9,273 nt of DNA from Bacteroidota bacterium (lineage in GTDB: Bacteria; Bacteroidota; Bacteroidia; NS11-12g; UBA9320), in contig JAHEKB010000025.1 of NCBI GenBank assembly GCA_024638525.1, forward strand, positions 7,279-16,551. The letters run 5' to 3'. Made by a program: the position numbers and the translations under genes. Positions 1 through 6,779 of this stretch are shown here, piece after piece (positions within the stretch are counted from its first letter, which is position 1; each line of letters opens with the position of its first letter). The notes under the pieces are model-generated. The model was not told where the DNA came from, did no database searches, and saw only the letters and a program-made list of their open reading frames with translations.

Positions 1-1205
1 TGCACTTGAACATATACCGAATCAAATTCGCAAAAGACTGTGTCTCCCACCAGTTCGATCACAGGACTTTCGTCCGCGCGTAGATTCATGGAATCCTCTG
101 CCCAACAGACCCCTCGGTATGTGCGGACTTTGATTTCATCTGCTTCTGTAAATACCCTGGTGCTGGACCATGATTTGTCGCTCCAGTAAATGGAGTCAAA
201 GGAATTGCCCAATTGTACCAGATAGAATTCGCCATCACAAAGCAGGCTGTCTTGGATCACGTCTATCTCAAAGGGCTCATCTATGCGCACATGCACCGTG
301 TCGACCACACTTTCGTTGCAGAGATCTTTATGCTCCACATAATAAGTGCGATCTGAGCTACTGGAACAGATGGGTTTGCGTATGGTAGTATCATTCAGGA
401 ACGCTGAGGGCCACCACCGGTAGGTTCCATCATAGCTCAACCTGGAATTCAAACGTTCAGTGAGTCCCTTGCAGATTCCGACAGTATCCTGAATGATGAT
501 ATCATCTCTCAGACAAGCGGTCTGTACATTGACCAGACCTCCTGTTGCAGCTGTGAATCCCCAAAACACATACCGATTACCACTGAACACATTCTTCTGG
601 ATGTCAAAATCCAAACTCGCCCGCAAATCACAGTCAAACCATACTTTTAAGGTATGAGATGCCACGGTGTATTGTACTCTTACCAGATGATCTTTGCCGT
701 CTTCAATATTATTGGATCCTGCTCTGGCTTGTACTGGAGCACTCAATTGCCCTGAGCCGGTATGGTTAATGCTTCCATTCTGCATAATGGCAATATGGTC
801 GTAACTTGGATCTGCAACGCTGGTATTCTGATAGGTATCAAATTCAATTCCTAAACTTGGAGTAAATCCTTCGAATCCCAAGCCTCCTCCGGCGTTTCCA
901 AGGGCCTTATTTCCCCTGTTCTGAAGAACAAACATTATCCCGTCAGCACCGCTTGCATCTAGGGCTCCGAAGTTCAAGTAGAATTCCAGGTCAAAGTCTT
1001 TTTCCAGATCTATCTTGTCTGCATACCAGACGGATCCATTCTTGAATGTTTCGGCAGGAGTGAGTTCGTAGCACTGATTTCCCAGAGCCTTGGCATCTCC
1101 GTTGGCAAAGTAGGTTTGGGCCGTTGATGTATAGGATAAAAACGAAGAGAAGGCAAGTGCTAGATAAACAATAATATCAAAGCTATTTTGGCCTTTTTTC
1201 TTCAA
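1..1205 (-). CDS. Secreted L-type lectin-domain protein with tandem Ig-like modules (N-terminal part, 3' end off window)
   Basis: The frame is open from a TTG codon at 1205 to the left edge (401 residues). No in-frame ATG precedes the signal peptide, and TTG followed by AAG-AAA-AAA gives a classical N-region (MKKKGQNSF), a hydrophobic stretch and a likely cleavage before Gln at about residue 30. Residues 32-225 form a legume-type lectin domain: ADGIMFVLQ (87-95), AGGGLGF (105-111), GIEFDTYQN (119-127), DPSYDHIAI (132-140) and GFTAATGG (216-223). The spacing of Glu121, Asp123, Tyr125, Asn127, Asp132 and His137 equals that of the concanavalin A Mn/Ca site. After the lectin come Cys-containing beta modules; the starts at 310 (EPFEIDV) and 379 (ESPVIEL) suggest a period of about 69 residues. 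Lectin plus Ig-like arrays is common in T9SS-exported Bacteroidota adhesins, so a C-terminal sorting domain beyond the edge is inferred, not seen. No clear promoter box was found upstream. Confidence 0.88.
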   Translation of the reverse strand, partial: MKKKGQNSFDIIVYLALAFSSFLSYTSTAQTYFANGDAKALGNQCYELTPAETFKNGSVWYADKIDLEKDFDLEFYLNFGALDASGADGIMFVLQNRGNKALGNAGGGLGFEGFTPSLGIEFDTYQNTSVADPSYDHIAIMQNGSINHTGSGQLSAPVQARAGSNNIEDGKDHLVRVQYTVASHTLKVWFDCDLRASLDFDIQKNVFSGNRYVFWGFTAATGGLVNVQTACLRDDIIIQDTVGICKGLTERLNSRLSYDGTYRWWPSAFLNDTTIRKPICSSSSDRTYYVEHKDLCNESVVDTVHVRIDEPFEIDVIQDSLLCDGEFYLVQLGNSFDSIYWSDKSWSSTRVFTEADEIKVRTYRGVCWAEDSMNLRADESPVIELVGDTVFCEFDSVYVQV

Positions 1206-1301
1206 AATGTGCTGCAAGATAGACCAAATTACGGACTTAATGTAGATATGACAACAAGTACCTTTTGGAGTTTAATTTCTATGGATTAAACACATTTATA
1301 T

Positions 1302-1309
1302 TATATTTG
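1302..1309 (+). promoter_or_regulatory. Bacteroidota -7 promoter box TATATTTG for the glycine-rich protein
   Basis: TATATTTG is an exact match to the TAnnTTTG -7 element used by the Bacteroidota primary sigma factor. It lies 23 bp before the ATG at 1333, implying a leader of roughly 15-20 nt that contains a short ACT-ACT-ACT run. No TTG is found at the usual -33 distance, so the assignment rests on the -7 element alone. It sits in the 127-bp divergent gap (1206-1332) shared with the lectin gene, which shows no equivalent box on its own strand. Confidence 0.55.
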
Positions 1310-1332
1310 CGGTAACTACTACTATTAATACG

Positions 1333-3291
1333 ATGAAAATTTCAAATGAAATTTCTGTTCGTACAGAACAGAAGATGCTCAGATTTTACGTGATTATTGG
1401 ACTTTCGGCAGCGATTGTTGGAATTCTGTTATTTGTATTGTTTAATCTTGGGCCGAGTAATTTATCCTTGGCAAAGACTTCCAGCACCGGTGCGGTGGTC
1501 AATGCCTACGCAAAGGTTGATTCTATCAGCGGTTCTACCCTGTATTTGTCTAATGTTAATGAAGTTGGAGATCAATTCTCTGTAGATGAGGAATTTATCA
1601 TTATTCAGATGCAAGAGGACGTAGTGCGCACAGATACGAACAACAATAGCAGCTTTGGTTCCATAACTAGTATGTCAAATGTTGGCTACTACGAAATATT
1701 GACAATAAGCGCTATGAATAGAAGCGGAGGGGATCTCTTGTCGCTAAGCTTTGGTTCATCATTGAAGAACAGCTACTCGACAGGAAACTTAGCAAGCCTT
1801 CAAATTGTCAGTTTCCCCAGTCTTGGATCTGGCAGCTATACAACCACCTCTGATATTCGTGCTTTGGATTGGGATGGTGAAATTGGAGGTGTCTTAGCCT
1901 TTTCGGTTGATGGAACACTGAATTTGGCGCATGATATCAACGCCAGCGGAGCGGGTTTTAGAGGTGGAGCAACAAATGACAATTCTACCAGTACGTCTAA
2001 TTTAAATACCGTTTATATCTCCGCCGTAGATGGGCGATATGGAGACAAAGGCGAAGGCGTTCATAGAAATATTCGATCTGACTGGCAAGCTGGAAGAGGA
2101 AAGATTGCCAATGGCGGTGGGGGCGGAAGTTGTCACAATGCCGGAGGCGGTGGAGGAGGAAACTACTCTGCGGGAGGCGAAGGAGGCGGAGGCTGGAACA
2201 GTTCGACAAGTGGAGGACATGGAGGTGCAGCACTTTCCAGTTATATCACCAGCTCAAAAGTATATTTGGGCGGCGGCGGTGGTGCTGGTGAAATAAACAA
2301 TAATTTTAATTCTGAAGGCGGCAAGGGCGGAGGTATAATCTTTATACGTGCCAGTAAAATTGCCACTTCTGGATCTGATGTAAGCATAGAAGCAGATGGT
2401 GAGACAGCACCGGATGTTAGCAACGATGGCGCAGGAGGAGGAGGTGCAGGTGGAAGCATTTTGCTTCAAGTGGATAGCATAGAAGCAAGCAGCTCTGCCA
2501 CATTGACCATATCTGCTAACGGCGGTGATGGAGGATCTTGTAATACAGGAAATGTTCATGGTGCTGGAGCAGGTGGTGGTCAAGGAGTTATCTATTTAAC
2601 CGTTCCTAGTTTGGCAAGTTATATTAGTGCCCAGACATTGAATGGTGTGGGTGGCGCAAACACCAATAGAAGCGGGACCAGTTTTGCAGAATCGGGTCAA
2701 GGAACGGATAATAGCTCTATCTTCACAGGTAGCGTGGTGGTGCTTCCCGTTGAACTCTTAGATTTTACAGCAGAAGCCGTTGGTCCAATCAACCAAATTC
2801 TTTGGTCTACAGCCTCAGAACAGGACAATAGCCATTTTTTATTGGAGAGATCTGACAATGGTCAGGATTTTGAATTTATGGAAGAGATCACTGGATCAGG
2901 TAACAGTGTGTCCATACTTGATTATGATGCCTATGACGCAAACCCTTCTGCAATCACTTATTACAGGCTTACACAACATGACTATAGCGGGTCAACTCAA
3001 GATCTCGGAGTACGAGTGGTCAATCGAGAATTGGCAAAATCTGAGATCAATGTTTATCCAAACCCAGCGAGTGGTTCAATCGTCACCATTACTTTGCCTG
3101 AGCGAATAGCTGGAGAATCACGACTAGAATTGCGAGACATTAGTGGTAAGTTGGTAAAAAATGTTGAGTTGGATGCAAATCCTGCAGGTAAAAACATTGA
3201 GTTGATAGTTAGCCATATTCCCAAAGGAATCTATTTGGTCAGTTATTCTGATGGAATAAATGCGTCAACTAAGAAATTGATATTGAGGTAA
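1333..3291 (+). CDS. Glycine-rich surface protein with T9SS type A C-terminal sorting domain
   Basis: This is a 652-residue exported protein. Residues about 17-37 are strongly hydrophobic (YVIIGLSAAIVGILLFVLF) and act as signal peptide or membrane anchor. The ATG at 1333 is 23 bp after a good -7 box; a second in-frame ATG at 1375 (Met15) is an alternative start. Residues 177-213 carry a GGVLAFSVDG...ASGAGFRGG segment seen in bacterial glycine-rich surface proteins. Residues 261-430 are dominated by glycine runs, with two beta-type repeats of the form GGGIIFIRA...I.A.G and AGGSILLQV...ISANGG. LPVELLDF at 471 opens the beta-sandwich that commonly precedes T9SS sorting domains in Bacteroidota. 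The sorting domain follows at 572-652: NVYPNPASG, then RDISGKLVK, then PKGIYLVSYSDG and the terminal KKLILR. Family knowledge implies export through the T9SS pore with cleavage of this domain. The molecular role is unknown; a structural or adhesive surface layer is inferred. It ends 5 bp from the convergent bestrophin gene. Confidence 0.9.
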   Translation: MKISNEISVRTEQKMLRFYVIIGLSAAIVGILLFVLFNLGPSNLSLAKTSSTGAVVNAYAKVDSISGSTLYLSNVNEVGDQFSVDEEFIIIQMQEDVVRTDTNNNSSFGSITSMSNVGYYEILTISAMNRSGGDLLSLSFGSSLKNSYSTGNLASLQIVSFPSLGSGSYTTTSDIRALDWDGEIGGVLAFSVDGTLNLAHDINASGAGFRGGATNDNSTSTSNLNTVYISAVDGRYGDKGEGVHRNIRSDWQAGRGKIANGGGGGSCHNAGGGGGGNYSAGGEGGGGWNSSTSGGHGGAALSSYITSSKVYLGGGGGAGEINNNFNSEGGKGGGIIFIRASKIATSGSDVSIEADGETAPDVSNDGAGGGGAGGSILLQVDSIEASSSATLTISANGGDGGSCNTGNVHGAGAGGGQGVIYLTVPSLASYISAQTLNGVGGANTNRSGTSFAESGQGTDNSSIFTGSVVVLPVELLDFTAEAVGPINQILWSTASEQDNSHFLLERSDNGQDFEFMEEITGSGNSVSILDYDAYDANPSAITYYRLTQHDYSGSTQDLGVRVVNRELAKSEINVYPNPASGSIVTITLPERIAGESRLELRDISGKLVKNVELDANPAGKNIELIVSHIPKGIYLVSYSDGINASTKKLILR

Positions 3292-3296
3292 ACCCT

Positions 3297-4331
3297 CTAC
3301 ATTAATACCCCGGCTTTAGATTGGATTGTTGGGGGGAGCTCTGCTTCTCCCAACATCTCTCGTAAGTCTATTTCTATTGTTCTACATAAAGAAAGCATAG
3401 GGATATCATTGGCCATGCCCTGAAACGGGTTTTCAGAGTAATCTCCGACAATTTCCATCATTACGTAAACCCATCCTATCAGAGCTGTTATAGGTATGGA
3501 TAGCCACAAACCAAGACTGCCTAGCTTCATGAGCTCGGGTATCATGCTAAAGGGCAGCAGAATGATAAAGATGCCCACAAAGTAGCGACTCATATTTGCA
3601 TATTGCCTCGGCAACGGAAATTTCTTTATCCTTTCATTCTTGCCTTGTAAGGTGTAGAATTCTCTGAGAACGTTTTCCATTTCCATATGTCTGAAATCAT
3701 CAATCAGACCTTGTTCGCGCAAAGAGGCCAGATCGCGAGATTGTTCATTGATGATTTGAGTGGCCGTATTCACCGCCCCAATCAGACGATCGTGTTCATT
3801 CTCTGGAAGTAGTAGATCGAGCTCAACTCTGGTAACCTCATCATCTACCAGACCTACGCCAAACTTTCGCTGATTCATTTCAGCATAACGGGTCATATAA
3901 CCACCTTGGCTGATGTGTTCCCAAGGTGTTGCAATCAACAATTGACTTCTGTGTGCGTAAAGCCAGGCAATATGACGGTATATCAACCTTTGTTTTATGT
4001 CATGAAGTTGAGTTGCACTGTGCTTGTTTTCCGCTACAAGATTACTTACAAAGCCATCCACCATCATTCCCCAAGTTCTGCTTTCATTCACTATTCCGCC
4101 CCAAATTTTACGAGCTTCCCACATGCGATCATATGCTTGATTGTTCTTGAAACCTACATAAAAGGCAACGGCGGTACCGATAACCGAGAGTGGGAGCCAT
4201 GGAAGAGCAAAAGTCATCCATCCAAAGTGATACATGGCTGCTATTATGCTCATCATGGTCAGGAGCCAAATGATGTGGTGTAAAGTCCATCGGACTAATT
4301 TCTGTATGCTTATGCCTTTGGTAATGATCAT
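3297..4331 (-). CDS. Bestrophin-family ion channel (UPF0187/YneE type)
   Basis: The 344-residue protein matches bacterial bestrophins, pentameric inner-membrane ion channels; animal members conduct anions, while the Klebsiella homologue is reported to prefer cations, so selectivity cannot be read from sequence here. The hallmark segment is at residues 51-85: IGTAVAFYVGFKNNQAYDR followed by WEARKIWGGIVNESR. Hydrophobic segments lie at about 19-36, 46-62, 249-267 and 271-294. A soluble helical region spans 95-245, and the conserved C-terminal block GDYSENPFQGMANDIP (296-311) is followed by IEIDLREMLGE (319-329). Length is slightly above KpBest but ordinary for Bacteroidota members. ATG at 4331 is preceded by an AAAAAGGA purine stretch that can serve as ribosome-binding site. 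It converges with the glycine-rich gene 5 bp away and diverges from the lipoprotein gene, so it is probably monocistronic. Confidence 0.9.
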   Translation of the reverse strand: MIITKGISIQKLVRWTLHHIIWLLTMMSIIAAMYHFGWMTFALPWLPLSVIGTAVAFYVGFKNNQAYDRMWEARKIWGGIVNESRTWGMMVDGFVSNLVAENKHSATQLHDIKQRLIYRHIAWLYAHRSQLLIATPWEHISQGGYMTRYAEMNQRKFGVGLVDDEVTRVELDLLLPENEHDRLIGAVNTATQIINEQSRDLASLREQGLIDDFRHMEMENVLREFYTLQGKNERIKKFPLPRQYANMSRYFVGIFIILLPFSMIPELMKLGSLGLWLSIPITALIGWVYVMMEIVGDYSENPFQGMANDIPMLSLCRTIEIDLREMLGEAELPPTIQSKAGVLM

Positions 4332-4345
4332 ATAATCCTTTTTGT

Positions 4346-4353
4346 CAAAAGTA
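4346..4353 (-). promoter_or_regulatory. Candidate -7 box TACTTTTG for the bestrophin gene
   Basis: Read on the minus strand this is TACTTTTG, an exact TAnnTTTG match, 14 bp before the ATG at 4331. Transcription would begin about 6-10 nt upstream of the start codon, giving a very short leader. No TTG lies at the expected -33 position, so support is moderate. Confidence 0.45.
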
Positions 4354-4396
4354 AGAATAGCAAGCTTGGATCATTAAAGTAGCGTTAGTCTTTCGC

Positions 4397-4404
4397 TATA
4401 TTTG
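4397..4404 (+). promoter_or_regulatory. -7 box TATATTTG abutting the lipoprotein start codon
   Basis: TATATTTG is an exact TAnnTTTG element, identical to the one at 1302-1309, but it ends only 3 bp before the ATG at 4408. If it is used, the transcript would start at or within a few bases of the start codon, so the mRNA would be leaderless or nearly so. The match may also be fortuitous in this AT-rich divergent gap of 76 bp. Confidence 0.4.
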
Positions 4405-4407
4405 GGC

Positions 4408-5220
4408 ATGAAGACGCTCAAATTATCCTTATTCGCATTCACATCAAGTTTGCTTTACTTTGTTTTTGTCGCTCCTTCATGCACTGATGTGAGCAAATCT
4501 ATTCCCCAAAATCCGAATGCAAAAAAGACAACGGGAATTCCTGAACAAAACATCAAATCCATCTCTGAAGAGAATGGGTACACTTGTGATTTTGATCACA
4601 ATTCCGCGGAATCATTGCTCAATTTAAAATTCAACAATGGCGATGTTTATGTCTGTCATAAGGGTGAGGAAAAAATTGATTCGATCAAGCTTTCTACTGG
4701 TGCCTCGGTTCAATGTTCCTATACTTCAGATGGAAACATCAGCGAGTGCGCTACCGACTATGGTGGGTATAAGGTGATTCAAAGATGCTCTTACAGCAAT
4801 GGATACATCAGCGAGCTTGAGGGATTAACCGGTATTAAGCAATCCGACGGGAGCTTTAAAGAAGAAACCACTTATAAATGCAGTGAGTTTGTTGTGGATG
4901 AGACTGGCATCCAAAGTTGTGTTTATGAAACCTACATCGGTGGATCCTTGTCACAGAAATTGGATGTGAACGTAGCATGTTATAGCACGGACAATAGTTT
5001 GTATCAAAGTGCTACGCATTGCAGTCTCATTGAGTTCAGTGATTATTTCAATAATCTATTCTACTATTCTCCCAGATGCATTCAGAGTATAACAGCCACA
5101 GACCAGAGTAACTCTTACAATATCAATTACGGTTGCAGCTTTAATAGCGATGGACAACTGACAGAAATTGACATTGACCATCCTTCTATAAAAACCAAAA
5201 GAACATATAGCTATAACTGA
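4408..5220 (+). CDS. Cysteine-rich repeat lipoprotein of unknown function
   Basis: I do not recognise the family. The start chosen is ATG 4408 (270 residues); an in-frame TTG at 4402 would add two residues but overlaps a promoter-like box. The N-terminus is a lipoprotein signal: a KTLK charged start, a hydrophobic core, and a lipobox ending VAPSC with Cys25 as the lipidation site. The first mature residues (Thr-Asp) do not settle which membrane it goes to. The mature part has 11 cysteines (60, 83, 103, 114, 127, 158, 171, 191, 205, 224, 243), unusually many. Several lie in a loose beta-hairpin-like repeat, C-S-[YF]-x-x-[DN]-G-x-[IL]-[ST]-E: residues 103-113, 127-136 and 243-253, with degenerate copies around 58, 156 and 189. 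The pattern recalls YD/Rhs-type strands but lacks their full consensus. The symporter starts 65 bp downstream on the same strand; co-transcription is possible but unproven. Confidence 0.8.
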   Translation: MKTLKLSLFAFTSSLLYFVFVAPSCTDVSKSIPQNPNAKKTTGIPEQNIKSISEENGYTCDFDHNSAESLLNLKFNNGDVYVCHKGEEKIDSIKLSTGASVQCSYTSDGNISECATDYGGYKVIQRCSYSNGYISELEGLTGIKQSDGSFKEETTYKCSEFVVDETGIQSCVYETYIGGSLSQKLDVNVACYSTDNSLYQSATHCSLIEFSDYFNNLFYYSPRCIQSITATDQSNSYNINYGCSFNSDGQLTEIDIDHPSIKTKRTYSYN

Positions 5221-5285
5221 TAATCTCAAAGTTTGGAGCCCTCTTTCAGCTTAGAACTAAAATCGAATTAACTTAGGCGCTCGCT

Positions 5286-6779
5286 TTGCTAACAAAGATC
5301 ATTGTTCTCATACTCTACGTTCTTATCTTATTATTGATAGGGATAGTCGCTTCACGGCGAATTCGCAATATCAGCGACTACTATGTCGGCGGAAAAAAGA
5401 TTGGGTTTTGGGCGGTCGCATTTTCAGCTCGCGCAACGGGTGAATCTGGATGGTTGCTCATTGGCTTGACCGGGATGGGAGCCATGGCTGGTTTGTCTGC
5501 CTATTGGGTGGTCCTGGGAGAAGTTCTAGGCGTTACCATTTCTTGGTTCCTAATGGCAAAGCGGTTTAAACGCAAGTCTGATGCATATGAAGCAATAACC
5601 ATCCCCGATTATTTAGAGTCACATTTCAAAACCTCTACTCACAGGCTTCGCGCTATCGCCGCGACAATACTTTCCGTTTTTGTAGTCATTTATGTCAGCA
5701 CGCAAATAGATGCTACGGGCATTGCATTTGAGAGTATGATGGGCTTAGACTACTACTGGGGAGCCATTATCGGCTTTCTCATTGTATTGGTTTATATCTT
5801 TTTTGGTGGCTTTGTTGCGGTAGTTTGGTCAGACCTCTTTCAGGGTCTCTTAATGTTCTTTGGCCTCGTACTTCTGCCCGTACTCATGTGGCAAGGTATG
5901 GGTGGCCCCCAAGACCTCCTATCTCAATTGGGTGCAATTGACCCAAAATTGATCGATCCATTGGGCGGCAACGAAAGCGGTCTTATGAATCTCTTTACCA
6001 TTTTAGGGTTTTCTATGATTGGATTGGGCTTTTTGGGTTCCCCCCAAGTCTATGTTCGATTCATGTCTATCAGAAATGAGAGAGAAATTGATCAGGGAAA
6101 ATGGGTAGCTATACTCTTTACTTTATTAACGGATGCCGCTGCAGTAAGTATAGGTGTTTTAGCGAGAATATATTTTACAGATGCCGGTCAGGATCCTACG
6201 GCAAGTTTGGGCATTGGCGGAGCCGATGTATTGAGCAGAGCGACGGAACAGTTTCTTCCATTGACCCTAACAGCCATTTACATAGCAATTGTACTATCGG
6301 CCATAATGTCTACGGTAGACTCTCTTTTGGTTCTAGCTTCTAGCGCGGTTACGCGAGACTTCTACCAAAAGATTTTCAGACCCAAAGCAGAGTCCAAAAA
6401 GTTGACTCGTCTTTCGCGATGGGTAACCTTCACCATGGCAATGATCGCATTGGCATTGGCCATGGGACTGGCGTATTTCAGCCCAGAACGTCAAGTGTTT
6501 TGGGTGATCATTTTTGGTTGGAGCGGGATTGCTGCCTGCTTTTGTCCGGTCATTATTCTTTCGCTTTTTTGGAAAGCTTATTCTGAAGCGGGAGCTATAG
6601 CCAGTATGATTGCTGGTTTTGTGAGTGTGACCCTATTAAAGTTTGTGGTACAACCCATGGAAGGAATTGGGGCATATTTGGATAAACTAGATGTGCTCGC
6701 ACCTTCTTTTGCCTTTGCAATGATTTGCGGATGGATCTTTACAAAGCTGTTCCCAAAGCCGTCGGATCAGCCCTCATAA
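5286..6779 (+). CDS. Sodium/solute symporter (SSS family), PutP-like
   Basis: The 497-residue polytopic membrane protein aligns by eye along its length with E. coli PutP, the Na+/proline symporter. Matching blocks are DYYVGGKKIGFWA (31-43), TGESGWLLIGLTG (51-63), IPDYLESHF (106-114), FFGGFVAVVWSDLFQGLLM (172-190), SAIMSTVDSLLVLASSAVT (338-356) and the WSGI segment near 412. Ser342 and Thr343 correspond to the PutP sodium-site residues Ser340 and Thr341. The position of PutP Asp55 is Gly52 here and the next residue is Glu53 instead of Met, so coupling ion and substrate should not be transferred from PutP without care. The start is TTG at 5286: a stop lies in frame 10 bp upstream (5274-5276), and the first membrane helix begins within a few residues, so no ATG can serve. 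The amino-acid or related solute substrate is inferred. Its 3' end overlaps the convergent SOUL gene by 13 bp. Confidence 0.9.
   Translation: MLTKIIVLILYVLILLLIGIVASRRIRNISDYYVGGKKIGFWAVAFSARATGESGWLLIGLTGMGAMAGLSAYWVVLGEVLGVTISWFLMAKRFKRKSDAYEAITIPDYLESHFKTSTHRLRAIAATILSVFVVIYVSTQIDATGIAFESMMGLDYYWGAIIGFLIVLVYIFFGGFVAVVWSDLFQGLLMFFGLVLLPVLMWQGMGGPQDLLSQLGAIDPKLIDPLGGNESGLMNLFTILGFSMIGLGFLGSPQVYVRFMSIRNEREIDQGKWVAILFTLLTDAAAVSIGVLARIYFTDAGQDPTASLGIGGADVLSRATEQFLPLTLTAIYIAIVLSAIMSTVDSLLVLASSAVTRDFYQKIFRPKAESKKLTRLSRWVTFTMAMIALALAMGLAYFSPERQVFWVIIFGWSGIAACFCPVIILSLFWKAYSEAGAIASMIAGFVSVTLLKFVVQPMEGIGAYLDKLDVLAPSFAFAMICGWIFTKLFPKPSDQPS

Noticed and set aside
170..388. 72-residue plus-strand open frame inside the lectin gene
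   Set aside because: It lies antisense to the uninterrupted lectin/Ig-like frame, whose translation has clear domain motifs; the product is low-quality and has no recognisable features.
1311..1326. ACT triplet run as a possible phase-variable repeat
   Set aside because: Only three to four units, too short for slipped-strand variation and located in the leader without an evident role.
1997..2583. Overlapping open frames on both strands within the glycine-rich gene
   Set aside because: GGN-rich coding DNA suppresses stops in other frames; the products are Pro-, Ser- or Glu-rich shadows without start context or motifs.
3906..4283. 125-residue plus-strand open frame opposite the bestrophin gene
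   Set aside because: The bestrophin frame carries the full family signature; the antisense product shows no domain or signal.
5228..5235. AAAGTTTG as a -7 box for the symporter
   Set aside because: One mismatch at the first position and no TTG at the -33 distance; the gene could equally be read through from the lipoprotein gene.
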